Shown here piece after piece: positions 39,956 through 48,389 of a DNA stretch of 64,000 bases. The stretch spans positions 1,488,001 to 1,552,000 of the forward strand of contig CBDCTY010000002.1 of assembly GCA_965222445.1 (NCBI GenBank), written 5' to 3'. The position numbers and the translations under genes were made by a program. The notes under the pieces are model-generated. The model ran no database searches and was not told the DNA's origin. It worked only from the letters and a program-made list of their open reading frames with translations. The stretch's first letter is position 1. Every line of letters begins with the position of its first letter. This DNA comes from GCA-958296115 sp965222445. GTDB lineage: Bacteria > Chloroflexota > Dehalococcoidia > Lucifugimonadales > CAJWER01.

Positions 39956-40333
39956 CTAGTCCTCGCCAGGGAGACGCGCGAGGTCTTCCAGCGCAGCGAC
40001 CAGCTCCTTGGCGTCGTCGATGCCCTCCCTCACTGATTCCTCATCCATGAACTCCTGGTAGAAGTTGGCGTGAAGTGACTCGACGGAACGGAAGAGCCTC
40101 CGCCTGTGGCCAGCGGTGGCCGGGTCACGTGCGATCAGCCTCCTGACATTCCCGGCCAAATGGCGGTGCGTCCCGAGATTCCAGCCATGATCACGAGCGA
40201 TGGAGTTCACGCAGTGGGCGACCGCGCCCCACGCCTTCTCGGAGGCCTGGAGAAGGTCACCTCTGCGATACTCGTCCTCCGCGTGTTCCAGGAACAGCGC
40301 GCTTATGTCCCGATGGCGTTCGGTCGTGGCCAT
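39956..40333 (-). CDS. PaREP1/HEPN-like protein
   Basis: A 125-residue helical protein matching the PaREP1-type pattern: EYRRGDLLQASEKAWGAVAHCVNSIARDHGW then THRHL and SVESLHANFYQEFMDEESVREGIDDAKELVAAL. These belong to the HEPN-like helical superfamily, often linked to toxin-antitoxin or defence systems. No RxxxxH ribonuclease motif is evident. ATG 40333 overlaps the stop of the upstream gene by one base (TGATG), so translation is coupled; GTG 40336 is the alternative start. Function is not established. Confidence 0.65.
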   Translation of the reverse strand: MATTERHRDISALFLEHAEDEYRRGDLLQASEKAWGAVAHCVNSIARDHGWNLGTHRHLAGNVRRLIARDPATAGHRRRLFRSVESLHANFYQEFMDEESVREGIDDAKELVAALEDLARLPGED

Positions 40334-40857
40334 CACTCCGCTCCGTAAGCCTTGGGCTCGGTGTACTCTATAAGCGAGAACTGGCCCGTCACTGCCAAGA
40401 ACCGAATGGTGGTCTCGACACCATAGACGTCCATCAGGTGCAGGGGCTCTCCTATCTCAAACCTTGCTGGGTTTGCCGGCCGCCCATTGATGGCGATATT
40501 GTCGGCATAGACATAGGTACGTCCGTCATTCTTCGGATTGAGCCGTCCCTCGATACCAGGGATGTGCCCGGTGCGCCGAGTGAACAAGGCTGCCTTACAT
40601 CGCTCTGTGGACGGTTCCAACACCAAGCTGACGGTTGTTGAGTCCCCCGGTACTAAGGTAGTGCAAAGGGGCCGATAGCCCTCGGCTGCTGCAAGGACCT
40701 TCAACTCCTGGTCGGTGCGATACAGATCCAGCCAGCATTCGCCCTCAGCGTTGGTCTGGCCTGTTCGGTATGTCCCGTTGGGATAGGCCACCAGCATCGT
40801 GGCGTCAGGCACGGCCTCTCCCCGCGGAGACTCCAGCCGGAACGCTACGTCTGTCAT
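40333..40857 (-). CDS. Hypothetical protein with a carboxypeptidase-regulatory-like domain
   Basis: A 174-residue protein, ATG 40857 after GGGGGAG. The N-terminal 85 residues have the small beta-sandwich pattern of CarboxypepD_reg/transthyretin-like domains: AVPDATMLVAYPNGTYRTGQTNAEGECWLDLYRTD, then LKVLAAAEGYRPL. The C-terminal half (GRTYVYADNIAINGRPANPARFEIGEPLHLMDVYGVETTIRFLAV) is another beta-rich segment without a family. No signal peptide, so it is cytoplasmic. It is coupled to the PaREP1-like gene, forming a two-gene unit of unknown role. Confidence 0.65.
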   Translation of the reverse strand: MTDVAFRLESPRGEAVPDATMLVAYPNGTYRTGQTNAEGECWLDLYRTDQELKVLAAAEGYRPLCTTLVPGDSTTVSLVLEPSTERCKAALFTRRTGHIPGIEGRLNPKNDGRTYVYADNIAINGRPANPARFEIGEPLHLMDVYGVETTIRFLAVTGQFSLIEYTEPKAYGAE

Positions 40858-41073
40858 GTCGAATTCTCCCCCATTAGTGCGGCCAAGCCTAGCTACAACG
40901 AAGTCCGCCGCTTGAGGCGGTCAAGCGTTTGACTGTCCGTCGCTGCCACTATGGGCAGTCGGATCATACGCTCCAATATACTTCATTCCGGCAGCTGCGG
41001 ATACGGCGCGGCGCAGACGGACGGCTGCCGCTATAATGGGCGGCCTAGAGAACGACGTTGTTGGAGATGGGGC

Positions 41074-41784
41074 ATGCACAACCTGAAGCAGAGGATACGG
41101 AGCGGGGACGACGTCCTTGGCCTCGCCGTACCCGTGACCATCGGGCGCGACGACCTCGCCGCGCTCATGCCGAGCGGCCCCTACGACTTCGTGTCGGTCG
41201 ACAGCCAGCACGCCGCCTATGACGAGGAGCGGCTGACGGCGTTCTGCGCTATGGCGGCGGAGATGGACATACCCGTCCAGTTCCGCATCAAGCACACGCA
41301 GCACACCTACCTGGTGGGCAACTACCTGGACCTGGGCCCGACGGGTGTCGAGATCCCGCAGGTGGAGACGGAGCAGACGGTCGATGAGGCGGTCGCCAAC
41401 TTCTACTACCCGCACACGGGCATCCGCAGCTGGGGCGGCCAGACCCGCGTGGGGCTCGCGGAGCGGCCGGACATGCGGGAGTACGCCGACTGGTGGGAGC
41501 AGACGGGCATCCTGTGGATGCAGATCGAGTCGGTCGAGGCGGTGACCAAGGCGCGGATGCTGGCGAAGACGGGGGTGGACTGCCTGTCCTTCGGACCGGC
41601 CGACCTCACGTTCAGCCTGGAGGCGCATCCCGACCATCCATTCAAGACCGTGGACGACTGCGTGAGCCACGTGGTGCAGCAGCTGCGCGACTCGGAGGTC
41701 GCGGTCTGCTTCAGGAACTACGATCCGGCGACGCGGCAGAAGTACCGGGACATGGGCGTGACGGTCCTCCTGGAACGACCATAG
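41074..41784 (+). CDS. HpcH/HpaI-family aldolase
   Basis: A 236-residue TIM-barrel class II aldolase-like enzyme (HpcH/HpaI/citrate-lyase beta family) that cleaves or forms hydroxy-oxo acids with a divalent metal. ATG 41074 follows GGAG. The family pattern is clear: GLAVPVTIGRDDLAAL, YDFVSVDSQHAAYDEERL, GPTGVEIPQVETEQTVDEAV, WMQIESVEAV and DCLSFGPADLTFSLEAHPDHP. In SAR202-like bacteria such enzymes occur with NHL and amidohydrolase genes in degradation of organic acids. An NHL-repeat gene follows 20 bases later. Confidence 0.85.
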   Translation: MHNLKQRIRSGDDVLGLAVPVTIGRDDLAALMPSGPYDFVSVDSQHAAYDEERLTAFCAMAAEMDIPVQFRIKHTQHTYLVGNYLDLGPTGVEIPQVETEQTVDEAVANFYYPHTGIRSWGGQTRVGLAERPDMREYADWWEQTGILWMQIESVEAVTKARMLAKTGVDCLSFGPADLTFSLEAHPDHPFKTVDDCVSHVVQQLRDSEVAVCFRNYDPATRQKYRDMGVTVLLERP

Positions 41785-41804
41785 GAACAGCACGGAGGCA
41801 GGAG

Positions 41805-42758
41805 ATGGCGCTACTTGGCGGCGGAGAGTTCACCTACGAGATTACGGGCGAGGAGTGGGGCGACCTGCCCGATGGCTGGGAGTACAACGACGCGACGGCT
41901 GTTGCCGTCGACTCCAAGGACAACGTCTACGTCTTCAACCGCAGCGCCCACCCCGTCATCGTCTATGACAGGGACGGCAGGTTCCTGCGGACCTGGGGCG
42001 AGGACATCTTCACCCTGGCCCACGGGATAGCTGTCGGCCCGGACGACTCGATATACTGCGTGGACGTGGGCAACCACACGGTCCGCAAGCTCACGCCGGA
42101 GGGCAAGCTGCTGATGACGATCGGCCGCTCCGGCGAGCCCGCCGATGCGATGAGCGGGCAGCCGTTCCACAGGCCCACCCACGTTGCGGTCGATCCCCGC
42201 AACGGCGAGCTGCTGGTGTCGGACGGGTACGGCAACGCCCGTGTCCACCGGTACTCCCCGGACGGGAGGCTGATCGAGTCGTGGGGCGAGTCGGGCACGT
42301 TCCCGGCGCACTTCAATATCGTCCACAACATCTCGATAGACGGCGACGGGTGGGTGTACGTGGCGGACCGGGACAACCGGCGCATCCAGGTGTTCGACAC
42401 GTCGGGCGAGTACCAGACCCAGTGGGTGAACCTGTCGCGCGCGGCCTGCGTCTACGCGGACAGCAGGGGGAACCGCACGCTGGTCTACGTCGGCGAGTAC
42501 TTCGCCGGCCTGAGCTCGAACGCGGAGGGACAGAACCTCGGGCCGCGGGTGACCATATTCGACCAGGGCGGCGAGGTCGTTGGCAGGCTGGGCACCGAGT
42601 CCTACGGCGACCAGCCCGGCCGCTTCTACGCCCCCCACGGGATCGCGGTCGACTCGCGGGGCGACATATACGTCGCCGAGGTGTCGCTGGCGGAGTTCGC
42701 GGCGATAGTGCCCGGCAAGAAGCTGCGGTCGTTGCAGAAGCTGGTCAAGCAAGGGTAG
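41805..42758 (+). CDS. NHL-repeat beta-propeller protein
   Basis: A 317-residue six-bladed propeller. ATG 41805 follows GGAGGCAGGAG. NHL units repeat as ATAVAVDSKDNVYVFNRS, LAHGIAVGPDDSIYCVDVGNHTVRKLTPEGK, PTHVAVDPRNGELLVSDGY, NISIDGDGWVYVADRDNRRIQVFDTSG and PHGIAVDSRGDIYVAEVS. The fold resembles the lyase domain of peptidyl-hydroxyglycine alpha-amidating enzymes and gluconolactonase-like proteins. No signal peptide is present. It probably forms an operon with the aldolase; the substrate is unknown and it may be a binding protein rather than an enzyme. Confidence 0.85.
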   Translation: MALLGGGEFTYEITGEEWGDLPDGWEYNDATAVAVDSKDNVYVFNRSAHPVIVYDRDGRFLRTWGEDIFTLAHGIAVGPDDSIYCVDVGNHTVRKLTPEGKLLMTIGRSGEPADAMSGQPFHRPTHVAVDPRNGELLVSDGYGNARVHRYSPDGRLIESWGESGTFPAHFNIVHNISIDGDGWVYVADRDNRRIQVFDTSGEYQTQWVNLSRAACVYADSRGNRTLVYVGEYFAGLSSNAEGQNLGPRVTIFDQGGEVVGRLGTESYGDQPGRFYAPHGIAVDSRGDIYVAEVSLAEFAAIVPGKKLRSLQKLVKQG

Positions 42759-42827
42759 GTAAGACTGTCTAGTCACTCCTAGTTCGGCCTTCACCAGCCC
42801 GTGCTACGCACGGGGAGCCGAATGTAC

Positions 42828-43142
42828 CTATTCTTGAGGAAAGACCCGCTGGCCAGACTCCGCCAGTTTAGTCATCTTGGCGTGAAGGCGCGTACGAGCG
42901 GCCACGTGATCGACTATGCTGGACTCCACATCAATGGACCTGAATTCACCATGTTCGTCAGGACCTAGTACGACATACACCCAGTCGTTATCAATCTGGT
43001 CCCTTATGATGATTCCGAGTACCTCTCCTCCCATAGTCTTATACCATTCGCGCTCGTCCGCGATCATAGGTGTGATAGCCATTCGATCAATCTGTGACAA
43101 TTCATCAAACTCGGAGCGTGTCAACGGAATGATCTTTGTCAT
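42828..43142 (-). CDS. Hypothetical protein
   Basis: A 104-residue soluble protein, ATG 43142 with GAGAG upstream (an ATG three codons earlier is possible). The middle EWYKTMGGEVLGIIIRDQIDNDW then YVVLGPDEHGEFRSIDVESSI looks like a conserved small domain that recurs as a stand-alone protein in many bacteria, but no function is known to me. It is less GC-rich than its neighbours. It is divergent from the next gene and separated from ligA by about 195 bases with nothing recognised. Confidence 0.6.
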   Translation of the reverse strand: MTKIIPLTRSEFDELSQIDRMAITPMIADEREWYKTMGGEVLGIIIRDQIDNDWVYVVLGPDEHGEFRSIDVESSIVDHVAARTRLHAKMTKLAESGQRVFPQE

Positions 43143-43337
43143 GTAGTGCAACTCTCCGCTCAGTTATGACGACTGAGCACCGAACTCGTCATGGACTCTT
43201 CCCGACGAGCCTTTACTATATCAGAAAGTAATGCTAACGGTGTCATCGCGAACCCGCATCTCCGTTCATAGAGATTGCCGGGCTCACTCGCGGATCTGGG
43301 AACAATAATGCCGGCTGATACACACACGAAATCGTGG

Positions 43338-45374
43338 CTACCCGCCCGGTTGGAGTGCCAAAGTACCCTGCTCCAGAATGGCTACGAACTCGTCCTCGTC
43401 TATGACAGGTATGCCCAGCTTCTCGGCGTCGGCTAGCTTGGAGCCCGCGTCTTCGCCTGCGACGAGGTAGCTGGTGCGCTTGCTGACGCTGCCGCTTACC
43501 GCGCCGCCCGCGTCCTTGATCCTGCCCTCGGCCTGTGAGCGGCTGAAGCTCGCCAGGCGTCCCGTGACCACGAAGCGCAGGCCCGCGAGGGACTGCTGCC
43601 CGGGATCGGGCCTGTCCTCGTCGGCCATCTTTACGCCCGAGTCGCGGAGCTTCCGGACCACGGCCCTGTTCGACTCGTTGGCGAAGTAGGCGGACACGCT
43701 GGCGGCTATCTTGGGGCCGATAGAGGGCACCTGCGACAGGTCCTCCTCGGTTGCGGACATGAGGGCGTCGATGGTGCGGAAGTGGCGTGACAGCGCCTCC
43801 GCGACCTCGAAGCCCACGTGGTCGATGCCGAGGGCGGTGAGGACGCGCGCCAGGGGGCGGTCCTTGCTCGACTCGATGGCGGCGAGCAGGTTCGACACGC
43901 TCTTCTCGCCCATGCGATCTATCGCGACCAGCTCTTCCTGCCTGTCCTTCAGCGCGTACAGGTCCGCGGCGTCGCGGATGAGCCCGCGATCCAGCAGGAT
44001 CACGACCTGCCGGACTCCCAGCCCCTCGATGTCCATCGCGCCCCTGCTGACGAAGTGCTCCAGCAGGCGCACCAGCTGCGCGGGGCAGGCGGCGTTGACG
44101 CAGTAGGTAATCGCCTCGCCCTCCGGGCGCACGAGCCCTTCGCCGCAGCTCGGGCACTCGGACGGCATCACGAAGGGCTGCTCGCCGCCCGTGCGCCTGT
44201 CCTCGACGACGCTGACGATCTGCGGGATCACCTCGCCCGCGCGCTCGACGATCACCCAGTCGCCGACATGCAGGTCCTTCTCCTTCACGTAGTCCTCGTT
44301 GTGGAGGGTGGCCTGGCTGACGGTCGCGCCGCCTACGTCGACCGGCTCCAGTACGGCATAGGGGTTGATGCTGCCCGTGCGGCCCACGTTGACCCGTATC
44401 TCATTCAACCGCGTCAGCGCCCGCGTGGCGGGGAACTTGTACGCGACAGCCCATCTCGGCTCGCGGCCAACCACGCCCATGTGACGCTGGAGGTCGAACG
44501 CGTCGACCTTGACGACGACGCCGTCGCATCCGTAGTCCAGGGTCTCGAACTCGTCTCGCCATCCACGGTAGAAGTCGAGGGCGCCGTCGGGGCTCTCGAC
44601 AAGCCGGTTGTGCGGGTTGGTCTTGAAGCCGAGCTGGGCCAGGTACTCCAGCGTCTTCCAGTGGGTATCCGGCATCGGAGCGTCCGCGTAGCCGAGGCTG
44701 TATATGAATATGTCGAGCCCGCGGGCGGCGGTGATCCGCGGGTCGAGTTGCCTCACGGAGCCGGCGGCCGTGTTGCGGGGGTTGGCGTAGGTGGGCAGGG
44801 CTGTCTCGGCGCGCTCCTTGTTGAGCCGGTCGAAGCGCGACTTCGGGAACAGCACCTCGCCCCTCACCTCGAGCCTGCCAGGGACGTCGTCCAGCAGGCG
44901 CAGGGGGATGCTCCGCACCGTGCGCAGGTTGGAGGTCACGTCCTCACCCACGGCGCCGTTTCCGCGGGTCGCGCCGCGCACCAGCACCCCGTCCTCGTAG
45001 GTGAGAGCGACCGCGAGCCCGTCGAACTTGAGCTCGCACACCATGTCGAACGCCTCGCCGTCGACGAGGGCCTGGGCTCTCCGGTACCACGCCATGAGCT
45101 GCTCTTCGTCGAAGGCGTTGCCCAGGCTGAGCATCGGACTGGGGTGCACGGCCTCTTCGAAGCCCGCGACGGGCTCCGCGCCCACACGCTGGGTGGGCGA
45201 GTCCGGGGTTACGAGCTCGGGGTGCCGCTCCTCGATGGCGCGCAGCTCCCGGAACAGCGCGTCGAACTCGGCGTCGCCTATCTCGGGCGCGTCGAGGGCG
45301 TGGTAGCGGTAGTTGTGATGGTTGACCTGGACCCTGAGCTCCTGGAGCCTAGTGCGAATGTCCGGGTCGACCAT
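43338..45374 (-). CDS. ligA: NAD-dependent DNA ligase
   Basis: A 678-residue replicative DNA ligase that seals nicks using NAD. ATG 45374 fits the family N-terminus (MVDPDIRTRLQELRVQVNHHNYRYH); upstream codons overlap another gene's end and are not counted. The adenylated Lys116 is in CELKFDGLAV, followed by GEDVTSNLRT, the OB fold (VERAGEVIPQIV), the Cys4 zinc finger (CPSCGEGL...CVNAACPAQL), helix-hairpin-helix repeats, and the C-terminal BRCT domain (LAGLRFVVTGRLASFSR). All domains are intact. Confidence 0.95.
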   Translation of the reverse strand: MVDPDIRTRLQELRVQVNHHNYRYHALDAPEIGDAEFDALFRELRAIEERHPELVTPDSPTQRVGAEPVAGFEEAVHPSPMLSLGNAFDEEQLMAWYRRAQALVDGEAFDMVCELKFDGLAVALTYEDGVLVRGATRGNGAVGEDVTSNLRTVRSIPLRLLDDVPGRLEVRGEVLFPKSRFDRLNKERAETALPTYANPRNTAAGSVRQLDPRITAARGLDIFIYSLGYADAPMPDTHWKTLEYLAQLGFKTNPHNRLVESPDGALDFYRGWRDEFETLDYGCDGVVVKVDAFDLQRHMGVVGREPRWAVAYKFPATRALTRLNEIRVNVGRTGSINPYAVLEPVDVGGATVSQATLHNEDYVKEKDLHVGDWVIVERAGEVIPQIVSVVEDRRTGGEQPFVMPSECPSCGEGLVRPEGEAITYCVNAACPAQLVRLLEHFVSRGAMDIEGLGVRQVVILLDRGLIRDAADLYALKDRQEELVAIDRMGEKSVSNLLAAIESSKDRPLARVLTALGIDHVGFEVAEALSRHFRTIDALMSATEEDLSQVPSIGPKIAASVSAYFANESNRAVVRKLRDSGVKMADEDRPDPGQQSLAGLRFVVTGRLASFSRSQAEGRIKDAGGAVSGSVSKRTSYLVAGEDAGSKLADAEKLGIPVIDEDEFVAILEQGTLALQPGG

Positions 45375-45412
45375 GGACTCTGTTACCGGGCCTGAGTGCG
45401 GACCGGAGCCGT

Positions 45413-46909
45413 CTACTTCCGGCGCCTTCTGAACGCCAGCCCGGCCAGCCCGACGAGCAGCCCCATCGCCGCCAGGTCGGTCCGCACCGGTGCGCCCGGC
45501 GCCGGAGCCAGGCATCCGCCCGACGTACCAGTCTCCCTGGGCTGCTCGGCGACCGGCGTGTCCTCCTCGACAGGCGCGGGCTTCGCAACCTGAGTCGGCT
45601 CCGGCGCAGGTGTGGGCATGGGTGTAGGAGTGGGGGTCGGCGGGTCGGCCTGTGCCCCAACCACCTCGGCCTGGGCCTGGGGAGTCAGGCTATAGATGGG
45701 CAGAGCTGCCCTTGGCGCTGCGGTGGGGCGCGCCCGCGCGACGCGGCCGCGATCCAGCTCCTCCGCGCCTATGGCCCTCCTCCATGCGGAGTCGAGGTCA
45801 GCCCTGCCCAGTCCGTAGACCGTCATCAGCGCATCGTCGACATCCGTGCCCTCCTTGAGCTCCGCCATGAACTGCTTCATCTTCTCCGGGCCGAATACCT
45901 CGATCATCATTCTCACTATGCTGCGGGACTGACCGTAGAAGATGATCATGTCCTCGGAGTTGCCGGGCATGGCTGGCATGTAGACGTGAGGCAGGAGCCT
46001 GTCGGTCTCCACCGCGAACTCCAGGGCGATGTCGTAGGAGTAGCCGGGGTCCACGTTGGCGTACTCCGACAGACCCTCGTCCAACCAGGCGGGGACTCTG
46101 CGGAAGATGCTGTCGCCCGCCCTGTGGGTGATTATGTGCATGACCTCGTGGGAGGCCGTGCCCAGAGCGAGCCTGCCGCCCCCGAGCACGAGGAGCGTGC
46201 CCAGGTCCGTGAAGGCCTGCCCCTCGGTGATGAGCTCCCTGCCTATGGATGCGCTCCTATTAGGCAGGGCCTCCAGCATCTCCTTCGTGTTGTTGTACAT
46301 GGTGACCCGGATGGGCTCCTCCAGGGCCGCGTCGCCCATGACCGGCCTCATCTTTTCAAGGGTCTCGTTGATCACGCTGAGAATATTGTCTGCCCGCGAC
46401 TTCACCGGCCCCTTGAAGGCCACGGTCACGGTGCCGGCGGACACCTCCTCCCACATCGAGTTGCCCTCGTCATCCACGAACCGGGCGTCGTAGAAGATGA
46501 AGGGTTGCGGCTCGGTCTTGAGTTGGTTGCCGGCCGAGTCCTCGATCTCGAAGTTGTAAGTGATGATCGTGCCGGGAGGGATGTACTTCTGTGAGCTCGT
46601 GTTCCAGAACAGCTCGAACGCCTGACTGCTATCCTGGGTAACGGCCTCCTCATCCTCTTCGAGATAGTTGTATTCCTCGCGAACCTGCTGGCCTTTCCGG
46701 AGGCGGAGGGCAACCCTGGTGATGTCGTGCTTCTCCGAGGACGCCCGGGCCTGGATCCTGAACCCCTCCGGGAACTCGCTGGAGATGCTGTGCCACTCGA
46801 GCACGGGCAGGTCGCCCTCGGCCGAGACTGCCCCTATCGGCAGCAGCGCGGCGGCGGCGATGAGCACGCCCAACAGATAGCGGAGTCGGATGCTGGATGT
46901 TATTCGCAA
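45413..46909 (-). CDS. Exported zinc metallopeptidase (peptidase MA-like) with C-terminal anchor
   Basis: A 498-residue surface protein. TTG 46909 has GGGAG 7 bases upstream. A signal peptide (LRYLLGVLIAAAALLPIGAVSA) is followed by a beta-rich domain of about 150 residues, then a gluzincin-like catalytic region with HEVMHIITH (HExxH, near residue 255) and downstream Glu in WLDEGLSEYAN. A Pro/Thr-rich spacer (PTPTPTPMPTPAPEPT) precedes a final membrane helix and RRRRK, so the protein is held at the membrane from outside. The substrate is unknown; family members are similarly uncharacterised. Confidence 0.85.
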   Translation of the reverse strand: MRITSSIRLRYLLGVLIAAAALLPIGAVSAEGDLPVLEWHSISSEFPEGFRIQARASSEKHDITRVALRLRKGQQVREEYNYLEEDEEAVTQDSSQAFELFWNTSSQKYIPPGTIITYNFEIEDSAGNQLKTEPQPFIFYDARFVDDEGNSMWEEVSAGTVTVAFKGPVKSRADNILSVINETLEKMRPVMGDAALEEPIRVTMYNNTKEMLEALPNRSASIGRELITEGQAFTDLGTLLVLGGGRLALGTASHEVMHIITHRAGDSIFRRVPAWLDEGLSEYANVDPGYSYDIALEFAVETDRLLPHVYMPAMPGNSEDMIIFYGQSRSIVRMMIEVFGPEKMKQFMAELKEGTDVDDALMTVYGLGRADLDSAWRRAIGAEELDRGRVARARPTAAPRAALPIYSLTPQAQAEVVGAQADPPTPTPTPMPTPAPEPTQVAKPAPVEEDTPVAEQPRETGTSGGCLAPAPGAPVRTDLAAMGLLVGLAGLAFRRRRK

Positions 46910-47073
46910 CGATTTACTCCCGCCGGCAGGACCTGGGCTCCTCTACACAACAGATAGTACGCCCGGCGCTCGCCCGAGGATTCTACCCACACACTAATTG
47001 TAACGTAGGAGTGCGCTTGGTGGTTGGGTGCGGGCAAGGCCGGTATCGCACAGGAATGTGCTATCATCGACTC

Positions 47074-47280
47074 GTGAACGGAAACGAGTTCGTAAGGCGA
47101 GCCAGGCGGTATGCCCGCAAGAACGGTTTGGAGTTCAGCTTCGATCCAAGCCGAGGGAAGGGCAGCCATGGAAAACTGATTATCGGCAGCCGAGCCACCA
47201 TCGTACAGCATGGCGAGATTGCTCTGGGCGCCTTGGCCTCCATGCTCAGGAAACTGGACATTGATAGAAGGGAGTTCTAG
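47074..47280 (+). CDS. hicA: HicA-like toxin (mRNA interferase)
   Basis: A 68-residue HicA protein with a double-stranded-RNA-binding-like fold that cleaves mRNA. GTG 47074 begins VNGNEFVRRARRYARKNGLEF; the catalytic His is in GKGSHGKLIIG, and the tail GEIALGALASMLRKLDIDRREF matches HicA. A TATCAT box at 47062-47067 places a likely transcript start at or near the GTG, so the message may be leaderless. hicB follows 2 bases after the stop, forming a toxin-antitoxin module. Confidence 0.88.
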   Translation: MNGNEFVRRARRYARKNGLEFSFDPSRGKGSHGKLIIGSRATIVQHGEIALGALASMLRKLDIDRREF

Positions 47281-47282
47281 TA

Positions 47283-47741
47283 ATGCGCTACGCCTTTCCT
47301 TGTAGTATCGTCCGCGATGAGGAGGAGGAGAGGGCAACCGGAAGGGAGGCCTACAGCGTAACCTTCCCCGACATACCGGAGGCTATTACTTGCGGGTGGT
47401 CTTGGAAAGAAGCCCTGGAGATGGCCGAGGACTGCCTGGGAGTCTCTCTGAGCTTCTACGTTGACAGACGTGAAGACATCCCCAAGCCAAGTCTCGCTGC
47501 CGATGGGCAGATCCTGATCCCCGTGCCGCTCATCGTCGCGGCAAAACTGACCCTTTACGCCGCCATGCGCAGACAGGGCATCACCAACGTTGCCCTCGCC
47601 CATCGATTGGGGGTACAAGAGAATGCCGTCCGCAGGCTCGTGAACCCAAGTCACCGCTCCCACATCGGCCAGGTCGAGAAGGCCCTCCGAGCCGTTGGGC
47701 GCTCGCTTGTCGTAGAAGACATGGCATCCGCCGCAAGCTGA
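47283..47741 (+). CDS. hicB: HicB-like antitoxin
   Basis: A 152-residue antitoxin with the usual two parts: an N-terminal partial RNase H-like fold (YSVTFPDIPEAITCGWSWKEALEMAEDCLGVSLSFYVDR) that covers HicA, and a C-terminal helix-turn-helix (MRRQGITNVALAHRLGVQENAVRRLVNPSHRS) for autoregulation. It begins 2 bases after hicA ends. Gene order toxin-first is normal for this family. The pair appears complete and is likely functional. Confidence 0.9.
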   Translation: MRYAFPCSIVRDEEEERATGREAYSVTFPDIPEAITCGWSWKEALEMAEDCLGVSLSFYVDRREDIPKPSLAADGQILIPVPLIVAAKLTLYAAMRRQGITNVALAHRLGVQENAVRRLVNPSHRSHIGQVEKALRAVGRSLVVEDMASAAS

Positions 47742-47750
47742 ACATGGTAT

Positions 47751-48350
47751 CTACCGGCCATCCAGCGCACGTCGAACGTGGAGCACGCGCTGTACGGCGG
47801 TGATGGCGGTGAGCGCGGCGGTCGCGCCGAGGACGACGAGAAGGACGGGTCCCAGCCACTGGCCGACTATGAGCCCCGCGCCCATCGCGGCGACGCGCTC
47901 GGGCCTGGTGAATATGCCCACCTCGCAGTCGACCCTCAGCCCGCCCGCCCTGGCCCTGACGTAGCTGACCATCATCGATCCGGCCATCGCCCCGCAGGAC
48001 AGGAGCACGCCGAGGGGCGACTGCTCCCCCGCGTAGTAGACGGCAAGGCCGACGAGGACCGCGGCCTCCGAGACGCGGTCCGCGGTCGAGTCGAGCAGCG
48101 CCCCGAACTTCGACTTGCGCCCGGTCAGCCGGGCAACCGAGCCGTCGAAGAGGTCCAGGATGCCGGCGATCAGGGTAGCCGCGCCTGCCGCCGCGAACAG
48201 TCCCTGCCAGGCGAGGCAGCCGGCCGCGACGGCGCCGACCATGCCCATCGTGGTGATGGCGTTCGGCGTGAGGCCCAGCGCCGCAAGGAGCCTGGCGATG
48301 GGCTGCTCGACGCGCGACGAGAGGAGCCTGCGCACGTCAGCCCTGTTCAT
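47751..48350 (-). CDS. CDP-alcohol phosphatidyltransferase
   Basis: A 199-residue membrane enzyme that joins CDP-diacylglycerol to an alcohol in phospholipid synthesis. The catalytic motif DGxxAR...G...D...D is complete (DGSVARLTGRKSKFGALLDS then TADR), with six membrane helices predicted around it. The N-terminus LGLTPNAITTMGMVGAV is typical. Adjacent to a PimA-like mannosyltransferase gene (40 bases upstream), it may make phosphatidylinositol (phosphate) that is then glycosylated; phosphatidylglycerophosphate or archaetidyl-type products are alternatives. Confidence 0.85.
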   Translation of the reverse strand: MNRADVRRLLSSRVEQPIARLLAALGLTPNAITTMGMVGAVAAGCLAWQGLFAAAGAATLIAGILDLFDGSVARLTGRKSKFGALLDSTADRVSEAAVLVGLAVYYAGEQSPLGVLLSCGAMAGSMMVSYVRARAGGLRVDCEVGIFTRPERVAAMGAGLIVGQWLGPVLLVVLGATAALTAITAVQRVLHVRRALDGR

Positions 48351-48389
48351 CGAGGTACTCCGGCCTGGACCGCGCTGCGCTACGGTAGG

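Noticed and set aside
43818..45395. A 525-codon plus-strand frame opposite ligA, and similar long frames opposite the glycosyltransferase (47778-49442) and the ABC exporter (28320-29714).
   Set aside because: Each is a mirror frame of a clear gene, without recognisable protein pattern or ribosome site.
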